Source of the DNA: Polynucleobacter sp. UK-Kesae-W10
Lineage (GTDB): Bacteria; Pseudomonadota; Gammaproteobacteria; Burkholderiales; Burkholderiaceae
Assembly (NCBI RefSeq): GCF_018881575.1
Contig: NZ_JACVQB010000001.1
Coordinates: forward strand, 854,986 to 918,985
DNA: 64,000 nt
Direction of reading: 5' to 3'
Notes under the pieces: model-generated
The model's input: the letters and a program-made list of their open reading frames with translations, nothing else
Database searches by the model: none
Told to the model about the DNA's origin: nothing
Shown here: piece after piece, positions 15,967-24,711 of the stretch
Numbering within the stretch: position 1 is the first letter of the stretch
Layout of the letters: every line of letters begins with the position of its first letter
Made by a program: the position numbers and the translations under genes

Positions 15967-16965
15967 TTAATCCGCCTTAATATTGGCGTCTTTAATAACC
16001 TTGCTCCACATGCTCAGTTCGCGAGAAATTCGCTTACTAGAATCGGCAGGAGATAGGTAGTTCACATACACCCCGGCTGCCAGCATGCGTTCTTGAACAT
16101 CGGGGCGCTGCAAAATCATTTTGATGTCATTACTCAATTTATCAATGATGGGTTTTGGCGTGCCGGCCGGAGCTTCGATACCAAACATACTCACTACATC
16201 AAAGTTCGGCAAGCCCGTTGCCTCAGTGACCGTAGGCACATCTGGTAGTTGGCTAATCCGCTTGGCGGTCGTTACTGCAAGCGCTCTTAATTGGCCTGCC
16301 TGAATAAATTGCAATGCAGCGGGTACCGTCTCTGACATAGTGAGTACTTGACCACCCACTAAATCGGTCATTGCGGGGCCGCTACCTTTGTAGGGAACAT
16401 GCAGCAAGTCCAGACCCAGTTGATAGCGGAACATTTCCATGGCTAGGCGCTGTGGTGCACCCGCCCCAGAGGAAGCAAAGGTCAGTTTTCCGGGGTTCGC
16501 TTTGGCGTAAGCAATGAACTCTTTCATATTCTTCACTGGCACAGAAGGATTAACAACAAAGACCAGTGGCACCACACCTACTACCGCTACAGGTGTGAAA
16601 TCTTTTTCTAGGTTGTATTTGATGCGATCTTTGTCGAGGTTGGCGTTGATGGCATGTGACGTGAGTGCGCCCATAAGCAGGGTATATCCATCGGCTGGAG
16701 ATTTGGCAACCATATCCGCGCCAATATTGCCGCTATCGCCAGCCCGATTATCAGGCACCATTTGTTGCCCTAAGGTTTTGGATAGCTCTTGCGCCATAAT
16801 GCGCCCAATCACATCCGTTGCCCCGCCAGGAGGGTAGGGAATCACTAGGCGAATAGGCTTATCTGGATAGTTTTTGATTGCCGCTGTATTTTGGGCAACG
16901 GCAGGGGTGCTCAGGAAGGCGGCACAGAGCGCTACGCCAATCCAAGGGGTTAGTGACTGTCTCAT
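15967..16965 (-). CDS. Bug-family (TTT) extracytoplasmic solute receptor 3
   Basis: A 332-residue periplasmic receptor with signal peptide (cleavage AVA before Gln25). It has the family order YPDKPIRLVIPYPPGG, ATDVIGRIMAQEL, DNRAGDSGNIGADMVAKS, PADGYTL, and HVPYKGSGPAMTDLVGG. The Asn-Ile-Gly with Asp in the first lobe suggests a carboxylate ligand, identity unknown. It is convergent with receptor 2 and stands alone, without transporter subunits. Confidence 0.9.
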   Translation of the reverse strand: MRQSLTPWIGVALCAAFLSTPAVAQNTAAIKNYPDKPIRLVIPYPPGGATDVIGRIMAQELSKTLGQQMVPDNRAGDSGNIGADMVAKSPADGYTLLMGALTSHAINANLDKDRIKYNLEKDFTPVAVVGVVPLVFVVNPSVPVKNMKEFIAYAKANPGKLTFASSGAGAPQRLAMEMFRYQLGLDLLHVPYKGSGPAMTDLVGGQVLTMSETVPAALQFIQAGQLRALAVTTAKRISQLPDVPTVTEATGLPNFDVVSMFGIEAPAGTPKPIIDKLSNDIKMILQRPDVQERMLAAGVYVNYLSPADSSKRISRELSMWSKVIKDANIKAD

Positions 16966-17072
16966 TTTGTATTTTTTTATATTGGGTTGAACTGCAAGTT
17001 TCCATTATCTACAGAATTCAGATTCCTGTGCTGGGTCAATGCATTTGGGCTTACTGAACATACAATCTCAGT

Positions 17073-17345
17073 ATGAGCTTAGAACCCCATCAGATTGAGA
17101 TCATCGGATATTGCGCTGCATTTTTGACTACCGTCGCCTTTTTACCTCAGGCGATTCAGTCCTGGAAAACGCGTGACCTTACCGGGATCTCTCTGGGGAT
17201 GTATTCCCTGTTTACGGTTGGGGTAGGGCTATGGCTGATTTATGGCCTCATTATCGAGAAATGGCCGTTGATTTTGGCGAACGCCCTGACGTTCGCTTTG
17301 GCTCTGAGCATCTTGATATTGAAATTGCGTCATACTGCTAAATAA
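17073..17345 (+). CDS. SemiSWEET family sugar transporter (PQ-loop)
   Basis: A 90-residue three-helix membrane protein (helices about 9-28, 43-63 and 67-85), the length of a bacterial SemiSWEET. The PQ motif is at Pro25-Gln26 (VAFLPQAIQSW), followed by the typical KTRDLTGISLGMY. SemiSWEETs work as homodimers and equilibrate small sugars across the inner membrane. A FAH-family enzyme gene starts 41 bases downstream on the same strand and could be co-transcribed, so the substrate might instead be another small polar compound (inference). Confidence 0.88.
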   Translation: MSLEPHQIEIIGYCAAFLTTVAFLPQAIQSWKTRDLTGISLGMYSLFTVGVGLWLIYGLIIEKWPLILANALTFALALSILILKLRHTAK

Positions 17346-17386
17346 ATCTCAATCCAAATTAGATTGCATTCGTTGAAAGGTAAATC

Positions 17387-18079
17387 ATGAGTTCTGCTTT
17401 CGTTATTGATCCTCCAGTACAAGTTTCTTTGCCAGTCACTGGTGATACGCGTCGCTTTGCAGTCAATCGTATTTATTGCGTTGGCCGAAATTATGCGGAT
17501 CATGCTCGCGAAATGGGGCATGATCCTGATCGTGAGCCACCGTTCTTCTTTATGAAGCCCGCAAATTCGATTGTGACTGATGGTAAAGACATGGCTTACC
17601 CAAATTTATCGAATGATGTACATCACGAAATCGAAATGGTTGTCGCCATTGGTAAGGGTGGTGCGAATATCTCTGCAGATAAAGCTTTAGAGCATATTTA
17701 TGGTTATGGTGTGGGTTTGGATATGACAAGACGCGACCTGCAAGGTGAGGCCAAAAAGATGGGTCGCCCTTGGGATACGGGTAAAGCCTTTGATCAATCT
17801 GCCCCTTGCGGTGAGATTACGCCCGTAAGTCAATGTGGCCATCCTCATCAAGGTGCTGTTACGCTCTTAGTGAATGGGGAAGTGCGTCAGTCTGGCGATC
17901 TCAATCAATTGATTTGGAACGTGCCAGATACGATTGCTTATCTGTCCACGCTATTTACTTTGGAGCCAGGCGATTTAATTTATTCAGGCACTCCAGCTGG
18001 TGTAGGGCCGGTTAAAAAGGGTGATGTGCTCGAGGGCAGTGTTGCTGGATTGAAGAATCTGAAAATTAACATTATTTAA
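17387..18079 (+). CDS. Fumarylpyruvate hydrolase-like FAH-family enzyme
   Basis: A 230-residue single-domain FAH enzyme, the short form typical of fumarylpyruvate/acylpyruvate hydrolases: NRIYCVGRNYADHAREMG (25-42) with the catalytic His, PFFFMKP, the metal-binding HHEIEMVVAIGKGG, and MTRRDLQ with KAFDQSAPCGEI. In the gentisate pathway such an enzyme cleaves fumarylpyruvate to fumarate and pyruvate, but no gentisate dioxygenase or maleylpyruvate isomerase is seen here. AAAGG precedes the ATG. It is followed at 32 bases by an alpha/beta hydrolase lipoprotein and an exported amidase-like gene on the same strand. Confidence 0.85.
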   Translation: MSSAFVIDPPVQVSLPVTGDTRRFAVNRIYCVGRNYADHAREMGHDPDREPPFFFMKPANSIVTDGKDMAYPNLSNDVHHEIEMVVAIGKGGANISADKALEHIYGYGVGLDMTRRDLQGEAKKMGRPWDTGKAFDQSAPCGEITPVSQCGHPHQGAVTLLVNGEVRQSGDLNQLIWNVPDTIAYLSTLFTLEPGDLIYSGTPAGVGPVKKGDVLEGSVAGLKNLKINII

Positions 18080-18111
18080 GCTCATCGCACTATTTTCCAG
18101 GTAAATCAATA

Positions 18112-19155
18112 ATGAGAGCTCTATTAGTTATTTCGATTTTTTCTGTATTGCTGACTGCTTGCGCGAGCAATGACATTAATGTATCTGGTTCCAATGGTGC
18201 TACAGCTCCAGCAAGTCTTTATGCCAATGCCGCTCCCTTGGATTTGCGCCTGAGTAGTTGGCCTTATCCCTATCCAGTAAAAGAATTCAAGACTAGTCTG
18301 CAAGGCCAGCAAGCCAGCATGGCCTATATGGATGTACCTGCTAGCGGTAAGCAAAAAGGGGTGGTCCTGCTATTTCATGGCAAGAATTTCTCGAGTGATT
18401 ATTGGGCACCTACGATTGCTGGCTTGACTAAGGCGGGGTATCGCGTGATTGCCCCCGATCAAATTGGTTTTGGGAAGTCTTCCAAACCAAATGTGGCGTA
18501 CCACTTTGATGACTTGGCCGCAAATACACAAGCTTTGCTCAAATCCTTGGGTGTGCGAAAGGTTGCAGTGATCGCCAATTCGATGGGTGGAATGGTAGGC
18601 ATTCGTTTTGCGCGACTCTATCCACAGACAGTTCAAAAATTGGTGCTGGAAAATCCTTTAGGGCTTGAAGATTACAGCAAGGATATTGCTCCACAGCAAA
18701 ATGATCAGTTGCTCAAGTTAGAGATGGCGCAAACCGAGGCAAGCTATCGTCGCTTCTTGCAGAGCTATTTTCCGAACTGGCAGCCAGCCTATGAGCAGTT
18801 TGTAGAGATCTATGTTCGAGTGCAAAAGGGTCCGGACTATCCTGCCTATGCAATGACTTCAGTATTAACTTATCAAATGATTGCAGAACGACCTGTGGTT
18901 AATGATCTGCCACAGCTCAACATGCCTGTGTTGTTGGTGATTGGTCAAAAGGATCGCACAGTATTTGGTCGACGTTTTGCGCCACCTGAAGCGGTGAAGT
19001 CTTTGGGGAACTTCCCTGAATTGGGTAAGAAAGCGCAGGCCGCCATTCCCAATGCGAAGCTAGTGCCAATTGATAACGTGGGACATGTGCCACACGTTGA
19101 GGTGCCCGATGTTTTTGTGACTACAGTAGTGCAGTTCTTAAATCAGTCAAATTAG
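18112..19155 (+). CDS. Alpha/beta hydrolase lipoprotein
   Basis: A 347-residue protein with a lipoprotein signal (lipobox LTAC, Cys17) followed by Ser/Ala-rich linker and an alpha/beta hydrolase fold. Nucleophile elbow ANSMGG (155-160, Ser157), oxyanion HGKNFSS (89-95), a late Asp in IGQKDRTVFG and His in NVGHVPHVE complete a plausible triad. The elbow has Ala instead of the first Gly of GxSxG. The Asn18-free position after Ala-Ser suggests outer-membrane anchoring. The substrate is unknown: esters, lactones or amides. It is 8 bases upstream of an exported Ntn-hydrolase gene, so the two hydrolases may act in the same envelope pathway. Confidence 0.85.
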   Translation: MRALLVISIFSVLLTACASNDINVSGSNGATAPASLYANAAPLDLRLSSWPYPYPVKEFKTSLQGQQASMAYMDVPASGKQKGVVLLFHGKNFSSDYWAPTIAGLTKAGYRVIAPDQIGFGKSSKPNVAYHFDDLAANTQALLKSLGVRKVAVIANSMGGMVGIRFARLYPQTVQKLVLENPLGLEDYSKDIAPQQNDQLLKLEMAQTEASYRRFLQSYFPNWQPAYEQFVEIYVRVQKGPDYPAYAMTSVLTYQMIAERPVVNDLPQLNMPVLLVIGQKDRTVFGRRFAPPEAVKSLGNFPELGKKAQAAIPNAKLVPIDNVGHVPHVEVPDVFVTTVVQFLNQSN

Positions 19156-19163
19156 GAGCCATC

Positions 19164-20243
19164 ATGCCTGTTTACTTAAAGAAAATTTTAGTTTGTATAT
19201 TTGGACTCTTATTTATTAGTCAGACAGCTCTTGCTTGTACTAGTTTCCAGTTGGTGGCTTCGGATGGATCGCGCGTATATGCGCGGACCATGGAATTTCA
19301 GTTTGAACTTTACTCAGACCTTGTCATCATTCCGCAGAATTCTCCATTTGTAGCTACTGGTCCTCATTACCAAAAAGGGGCAACATGGAATAGTAGGTAT
19401 GGCGTTGTAGGCATGAATGGCTTTGGTAAGCCATTAATTATTGATGGCCTCAATGAAAAGGGCATGGCTGGCGGTATTTTGTATTTTCCGGGGCATGCCG
19501 GCTATACCAATCCTGAAAATGTCGATCCTAAAAAAGCCTTGGCTCCATGGGAATTTATGACCTGGGCATTGCAGAATTTCGCTACAGTAGGAGAAATTAA
19601 GTCGGCCCTAAATGATGTAGTCATTATCAATATTGAGCAAGCAGACTTAAAAGTAGTTCCTCCTTTGCACTATGTTTTCCACGATGCTGCTGGAGGTGTT
19701 CTGGTAGTGGAGCCTATCGGCGGAAAATTAATCGCAACAGATAATCCGTATGGTGTAATGACAAATTCTCCCCCATTTGATTGGCATATAAACAATCTAG
19801 GGAATTACGTTAAGCTGAACCCAATGGAGCCAAATCCATTGAAGGTTTATGGTCAAACCGTGAATCCAATTTCTACAGGTGCAGGATTCTTAGGTATGCC
19901 TGGAGACAGTACTTCACCGTCTCGGTTTGTGCGCGCCTTAACGTATTCTGCAACAATCACTCCCGCAAAAGGTGCAAACGAAAATGTTCAGATGGCCGAG
20001 CATATTCTGCATAACTTTGATATCCCAAAGGGCTCTATTCGTACTACCTTAGATAAGAATGTATTTATGGAATTTACGCAATGGAGCGTCATTTCTGATT
20101 TAAATAATCGACGTTTTTACTTCTCTACCTATACTTATCCCAGTTTAAGGATGTTAGATCTCAAGGAGATTGATTTTTCTAAGCCAGGCTTAGTCACAAT
20201 CCCAATCAATCAAATGCAAAAGGCCTCAAAACTCATTTATTAA
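19164..20243 (+). CDS. Exported choloylglycine hydrolase / penicillin V acylase-family Ntn-hydrolase
   Basis: A 359-residue protein with a signal peptide ending TALA at 24, so the mature protein starts with Cys25 (CTSFQLVASDG), the N-terminal nucleophile of the linear-amide C-N hydrolase (CBAH/PVA) family. YARTMEFQFEL with Arg, and the later GLNEKGMAGG and the VMTNSPPFDWH region containing the conserved Asn/Asp-type residues, support this. Gram-negative relatives degrade acyl-homoserine lactones or penicillin V in the periplasm, but other N-acyl amides are possible. AGGAG precedes the ATG. It is the last gene of the run starting near 17.1 kb and is convergent with a crotonase gene. Confidence 0.85.
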   Translation: MPVYLKKILVCIFGLLFISQTALACTSFQLVASDGSRVYARTMEFQFELYSDLVIIPQNSPFVATGPHYQKGATWNSRYGVVGMNGFGKPLIIDGLNEKGMAGGILYFPGHAGYTNPENVDPKKALAPWEFMTWALQNFATVGEIKSALNDVVIINIEQADLKVVPPLHYVFHDAAGGVLVVEPIGGKLIATDNPYGVMTNSPPFDWHINNLGNYVKLNPMEPNPLKVYGQTVNPISTGAGFLGMPGDSTSPSRFVRALTYSATITPAKGANENVQMAEHILHNFDIPKGSIRTTLDKNVFMEFTQWSVISDLNNRRFYFSTYTYPSLRMLDLKEIDFSKPGLVTIPINQMQKASKLIY

Positions 20244-20249
20244 AAAGAG

Positions 20250-21041
20250 TTATTTTCCTCTCCATTTGGGTGGGCGACCATCCAAAAAGGCGTTTACACC
20301 TTCTTTAAAGTCTGCACTGTTATAGGTCTCGCGCATCAGGTCGCTGCAATCAGGCAAGTTTTGCTTCAACAATCTTGCTAAGGTAATCTTGCTAGCTTTT
20401 TGAGTGATGGGGGCCAAGACGGCCATTTTGTGTGCGAGCTCATCAGCGTATTGCGTAATCTCACCAGCTGGCGCAGTCTGGTAAAGAAATCCAGAAGCCA
20501 AGAGCTCAGGCGCTTTAACAAGCTCGCTTGTAAGCAGCATTTTCTTAACCATTGGTATTCCAAGGTGCGCACTGATCCAGGCAAGATTGCTTGGGGATAA
20601 GCAGTTGCCAAGGGTGCGGGCTACTGGAATACCAAATCGCGCCTCTGGTGTCGAGATCCTAAAATCACACGCAGTTGCAATCAAGAGTCCACTACCAACG
20701 GCGAGACCTTCAATTAAGGCAATGGTAGGTATCGGCAACTCTTGTAATGATTCAAAGATGTGATCAACAGCTACTTCGTACTCCTCATCTTTTTGAAGAT
20801 CTGCAAATTGTTGAATGTCGCTACCAGATACAAACGCTTTATCGCCAGCACCTCTAAAAATCGCTACTCGTATTTCTGGGTTGATGGCAATGGCGTCGCA
20901 AATCTTTTTGAGCTCTTCATACATGGGCCAAGTCATTGCATTGCGCGCAGCAGGATGATTGAAGGTGATGCGGGCAATGGGGCCGTCAATGGTAAGTTCT
21001 AGGCAGGGCTGGGTCGCGGAGGTAAGGGGCTGTTTCGTCAT
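20250..21041 (-). CDS. Enoyl-CoA hydratase/isomerase (crotonase) family protein
   Basis: A 263-residue cytoplasmic crotonase. The oxyanion-hole segments are visible: FRGAGDKAFVSGSDIQQF and EGLAVGSGLLIATACDFRIS. The segment in which canonical hydratases carry their second catalytic Glu (normally PE.k.G..P) reads ARFGIPVARTLGNCLS, so hydration may be lost or another reaction catalysed. The end DGRPPKWRGK is typical of the family. Convergent with the Ntn-hydrolase gene 6 bases away, with no terminator between. Confidence 0.85.
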   Translation of the reverse strand: MTKQPLTSATQPCLELTIDGPIARITFNHPAARNAMTWPMYEELKKICDAIAINPEIRVAIFRGAGDKAFVSGSDIQQFADLQKDEEYEVAVDHIFESLQELPIPTIALIEGLAVGSGLLIATACDFRISTPEARFGIPVARTLGNCLSPSNLAWISAHLGIPMVKKMLLTSELVKAPELLASGFLYQTAPAGEITQYADELAHKMAVLAPITQKASKITLARLLKQNLPDCSDLMRETYNSADFKEGVNAFLDGRPPKWRGK

Positions 21042-21140
21042 GAGCCCATTCTATACAAAACAGCGGGCTCATATGACCATTAAATAGTGCGTATTTTAGG
21101 GTTTTTCAGAGACCCAGAGGTCCTGCGCTAGAATGCCGTT

Positions 21141-21299
21141 ATGTATATGTTCCTACCTTTTCTGAGCGCCTTTATCGGACTGATCCTAGTCTGGTTTGAG
21201 AAGCGTATTGCGGGCCTGACGGTGTTGGCAATTACTGTTGCCATTCTGATGGTTTGGTTTCGCTTTCATGCAACCAATCATCTCAACATCAGTTTGTAA
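21141..21299 (+). CDS. DUF5993-like small membrane protein
   Basis: A 52-residue protein with two hydrophobic helices (about 3-19 and 25-42), beginning MYMFLPFLSAFIG and ending ATNHLNISL. Small proteins of this type (DUF5993) are commonly encoded directly before a DsbB-like gene, as here, where the next gene begins 6 bases after the stop. The role is unknown; a partner or small subunit of the DsbB-like protein is the obvious idea. An ATG at 21147 is an alternative start; no clear Shine-Dalgarno sequence. Confidence 0.72.
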   Translation: MYMFLPFLSAFIGLILVWFEKRIAGLTVLAITVAILMVWFRFHATNHLNISL

Positions 21300-21305
21300 G
21301 ACATC

Positions 21306-21869
21306 GTGAGAAAAAATTCCTTTCCTTCCTTGGCTGAGCTTGGTAACCAATTGGCCTTATTGGCTGTGATTGGTACTTTGTCATACGCATTTGTCGATCA
21401 GTTTTATTACGGCGAATTACCATGCCCATTGTGTTTAATGCAGCGGGTTGGTTTTGTCATCATCGGTTTTGCTTTAGTGCTCAACATTCGTTGCGGTGCT
21501 CACTCAGCACACTACGGCTGGGGAATTATTGGTGGTTTAGTTGGCATGACGGTGTCATTGCGTCAAGTGCTGCTGCACATTTTGCCGGGCGATAAGGGAT
21601 TTGGTGCCACCTTCTTGGAGCTGCACTTCTATACTTGGGCTTTTGTAGGTTATATGGGCCTATTGGCGGGCTTGGCGATTTTATTAATGCTGCCTAATAG
21701 AGAGGTGCGCTCACGTACGTGGTTCGCGAACTCGCTCATTGTGATTTTTATTCTGATCGTTTTTGTCAATCTCGTCTCTACGCTATTAGAGTGTGGTCTT
21801 GGCCCCTGTGCTGATGACCCGGTGAGATACGATGGTTGGCTTTGGTTGCGTTCACGATTTGGTTTTTAA
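21306..21869 (+). CDS. DsbB-like disulfide bond formation protein
   Basis: A 187-residue membrane protein starting at GTG 21306. The first periplasmic-side pair is Cys40-x-x-Cys43 in GELPCPLCLMQR, followed by a conserved Arg/Gln in helix 2, as in DsbB/BdbC quinone-linked thiol oxidases. A second pair lies unusually near the C-terminus, Cys163 and Cys168 (ECGLGPCADD), after a further helix, rather than in the usual loop between helices 3 and 4; HFYTWAF in that loop is typical of this subfamily. Classical DsbA is not adjacent. Probably re-oxidises a periplasmic thiol oxidase via ubiquinone. Confidence 0.82.
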   Translation: MRKNSFPSLAELGNQLALLAVIGTLSYAFVDQFYYGELPCPLCLMQRVGFVIIGFALVLNIRCGAHSAHYGWGIIGGLVGMTVSLRQVLLHILPGDKGFGATFLELHFYTWAFVGYMGLLAGLAILLMLPNREVRSRTWFANSLIVIFILIVFVNLVSTLLECGLGPCADDPVRYDGWLWLRSRFGF

Positions 21870-21905
21870 GTGGCTTTACCCAAGGTGGGTTTGGGTCTGC
21901 ATGTG

Positions 21906-22907
21906 ATGCCATTGTTCAAAGCACTTAAAAATCTATTCCCTGCTTTTCTATTTGTCGCCTCCATTGTGCAGGCGCAGCCAAATACCTCACCTCAATCGAA
22001 TCCTGCTTGGCCTAAGCAACCTATCCGCATTATTGTGAGCTTTACCCCAGGTGGCGCTCCCGACATCTTGGCGCGTGTTTTAGCGGAGAGTTGGCAGCGC
22101 AATTTAGGCGTACCCGTTGTCGTTGAAAATCGCCCTGGCTTTGGTGGCAATATTGGAGCTGATGTGGTTGCCAAGAGTGAGCCTGATGGCTACACCTTAT
22201 TAATTGGTACAGTGGGTATTCATGCGATTAATGGTGCTCTCTACGACAAAATGTCCTTTGATCCTATTAAGGATTTCACGCCCATTAGTTTTTTAGCGAG
22301 CACACCCAATGTCTTGATTGTGAACAAGCGCTTGGGTGTCAGTAACGTGCATGAGCTCATTGAGTTAGCTAAAAATAAACCCAATCAACTCACGTTTGGG
22401 TCTTCCGGTATTGGTACTTCCTTGCACATGTCTGGTGAACTGTTTAAGGAAATGGCGGGAGTGCAGATTCGTCATATTCCCTATAAAGGTAGAGCGCAAT
22501 CTTTGCCCGATTTGGTGAGTGGTCGCATTTCCATGCTCTTTGACAACCTCTCCTCATCCCTACCCTTAATTAAGGCTGGAGAGGTTCAGGCCTTAGCAGT
22601 AACCACTCTGAAGCGCTCTCCTGCAGCACCAGAAATTCCTACTATGGCCGAGCAGGGGCTTACCGGGTTTGAGGCAGTAAGCTGGTTTTCTTTAATGGCG
22701 CCCGCGAATCTACCCCCCAGCATTCAAAAACGCCTGAATCAAATGACGCAACGAACACTCAATAGCCCAGAGATTAAAAATCGCCTCTTGGCTAGCGGTC
22801 TTGAGCCCGCCCCCTCTAGCCCCAAAGACCTGGCAAAGCTGATTCATCAGGAGTCAGTGAAGTGGAGTAGGGTAGTTCAGCAGTCGGGCGCAAAATTAGA
22901 CCAATAA
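21906..22907 (+). CDS. Bug-family (TTT) extracytoplasmic solute receptor 4
   Basis: A 333-residue receptor. The frame is open to a GTG at 21870, next to the dsbB-like stop, but the ATG at 21906 begins directly with a good signal peptide (MPLFKALKNLFPAFLFVASIVQAQ). Landmarks: WPKQPIRIIVSFTPGG, PDILARVLAES, VVVENRPGFGGNIGADVVAKS, EPDGYTL and HIPYKGRAQSLPDLVSG. In the last, Arg-Ala-Gln replaces the Gly/Pro of the other copies (KGAGPA), so the binding pocket differs. Probably co-transcribed with the dsbB-like gene. No TctAB partner. Confidence 0.88.
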   Translation: MPLFKALKNLFPAFLFVASIVQAQPNTSPQSNPAWPKQPIRIIVSFTPGGAPDILARVLAESWQRNLGVPVVVENRPGFGGNIGADVVAKSEPDGYTLLIGTVGIHAINGALYDKMSFDPIKDFTPISFLASTPNVLIVNKRLGVSNVHELIELAKNKPNQLTFGSSGIGTSLHMSGELFKEMAGVQIRHIPYKGRAQSLPDLVSGRISMLFDNLSSSLPLIKAGEVQALAVTTLKRSPAAPEIPTMAEQGLTGFEAVSWFSLMAPANLPPSIQKRLNQMTQRTLNSPEIKNRLLASGLEPAPSSPKDLAKLIHQESVKWSRVVQQSGAKLDQ

Positions 22908-23000
22908 TCTAGCGGAAAGCCCTGATTTTTCTGTCAGCTTTTAGTGTCTTTGAGCGTTAAATACAGTATGAGTAGCGCCTATTTTCTTGATTGAACCCAT

Positions 23001-24677
23001 TTGCTTAAATTTTCAGCATTAAACCTTTCTAAATTCAGCTTAATTCTGGCTGTCATCTTCTTGGTTGGCTGTGCGACGCAGACTCAGCAACTCAAGATGA
23101 ATGACTCTAAGGAGCAATTTAAAAATGGTGATTTACAAAATACGACTGCAGCTATTCAAGATGCCTTTAAGGATAAAAATACGCTCTATTACTTAGAGCT
23201 TGGCGAAGTACAGCGCTTGCAGGGCCCCAAGCAAATTCCGAATAGCACGCAAAATCTTCTGCTTGCCGATGAGCAAGTAGAGCGCTGGGGAATGCAAACC
23301 AGTGAAAAACTCCAGCGTTCATTTTCAGATGCCAGTGCTTATGCCCTATCAGAAGGGTTTAGTAGCAACTATGATCCTAAACCTTACGAGATTACCCTCT
23401 TAAGTCAAACGTTGGCACTTAACCATCTTGCGCAAGGCAATTGGAATGATGCGATGGTGGAGGCCAAAAAAATGGCTCAACGCGAAAAGATTATTGAGCA
23501 GCTGATTCAGACTCGCGTCGCAGCGGTTTCTAAAACCGAGCAAGAACAGCAATCAAATCCGAATACACAAGGATCAACCAGTCGTATTGAGGATATCAAT
23601 GGATATCCTGTGAATTTACTAGACGACGAGGATACGCGGAGTCTTAAAAACTCCTATCAAAATCCAGCAGCCTATTACTTATCGGGTTTTATTCATGAAT
23701 CTCAGGGTGAAACCAGCTTGGCGGCCCCAGGCTATCGTTTGGCTATTGAGCTGCGTCCATCGGTCAGCTTTTTCAAAACCAGTATTGCCAAGCTGGAGAC
23801 CAATGTTGCCAACCGAGGCAAGAAGAGTTTTGCGGACACCTTAATCATTGTTGATACCGGCTATATGCCAAAAATCACGCCTTACCGAATTAGCCAGTCC
23901 TTCAATCTTGGAGGCAATTCAAAACTGATTACGCTCACTTTCCCTGTCATTGAAAAGTCTACTGAGCGTTATACGCCTACAGCTATTCAATTGGGAGATC
24001 GCACGGCTAATCTTGAGTTGGTTGCCAATATTGATGCCATGGCCAGAAAGAATTTAAAAGATGAGATGCCAAGCTACGTATTGCGGGCCTCTTCGCGCGC
24101 CATGGTTTCTTTGGCTGCACAGTTTGCAGCAGATCGAGCGGCACAACAAGCGGCCAACAGAAATAATAAGAACAACCAAAATAATGGCAATGCTGCCATT
24201 ATTGGGGCGATTGCTTCTATGATTACAGGCTACAGTTTGCAAGCGATTAATGTCACCGATGTGCGGCACTGGTCAACCTTGCCTGCACAGACCTATATGG
24301 CTAGAATGGGTTTACCAATTGGTCCAACGACCCTCAAATACACCTTGCCCTCTGGGCTGACCCAAAGCCAAACGGTGAACCTCGTTGGTGGGTACAACTT
24401 GGTTTATATCCGCATGTTCCGTAACAAAGCGAGCGTATTGGTTTCGAATGATCCGAATGCATTGCCATCCAAACCGGTTGCGGAAGCGAGCGTTTCAGTA
24501 CCAAGCACAACTAAAGAGCCCGCTGCTAGCCCGAAGCTAACCAGTGGGAATCCTGAGCCAGTTATCGCCAGTCCCATTTCAGAGCCCACACCCAAGCCAG
24601 CTAGCAGTAATATGGAAGGGTCAAAGCCCTATGAAGCACCCTCGCTGTTTGATAGCATTCAGCAGTTATTTAATTAA
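23001..24677 (+). CDS. COG3014-like large lipoprotein
   Basis: A 558-residue lipoprotein: TTG start at 23001, signal and lipobox LVGC (Cys24). The central part (about 60-260) is helical and TPR-like (QLKMNDSKEQFKNGDLQNT, ALNHLAQGNWNDAMVEA, YYLSGFIHESQGETSLA), followed by a beta-rich region and a 65-residue Pro/Ser-rich tail. This fits COG3014 proteins, which occur with ycfL and lpoB. It starts a run of four lipoprotein genes on the plus strand separated by 15-35 bases. The tail is low-complexity and probably spans the periplasm or peptidoglycan. The TTG lacks a good Shine-Dalgarno sequence, so the exact start is less sure. Confidence 0.72.
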   Translation: MLKFSALNLSKFSLILAVIFLVGCATQTQQLKMNDSKEQFKNGDLQNTTAAIQDAFKDKNTLYYLELGEVQRLQGPKQIPNSTQNLLLADEQVERWGMQTSEKLQRSFSDASAYALSEGFSSNYDPKPYEITLLSQTLALNHLAQGNWNDAMVEAKKMAQREKIIEQLIQTRVAAVSKTEQEQQSNPNTQGSTSRIEDINGYPVNLLDDEDTRSLKNSYQNPAAYYLSGFIHESQGETSLAAPGYRLAIELRPSVSFFKTSIAKLETNVANRGKKSFADTLIIVDTGYMPKITPYRISQSFNLGGNSKLITLTFPVIEKSTERYTPTAIQLGDRTANLELVANIDAMARKNLKDEMPSYVLRASSRAMVSLAAQFAADRAAQQAANRNNKNNQNNGNAAIIGAIASMITGYSLQAINVTDVRHWSTLPAQTYMARMGLPIGPTTLKYTLPSGLTQSQTVNLVGGYNLVYIRMFRNKASVLVSNDPNALPSKPVAEASVSVPSTTKEPAASPKLTSGNPEPVIASPISEPTPKPASSNMEGSKPYEAPSLFDSIQQLFN

Positions 24678-24711
24678 GCGGTATTGAGAAAGCAACAAAG
24701 AAAGACCTTAT

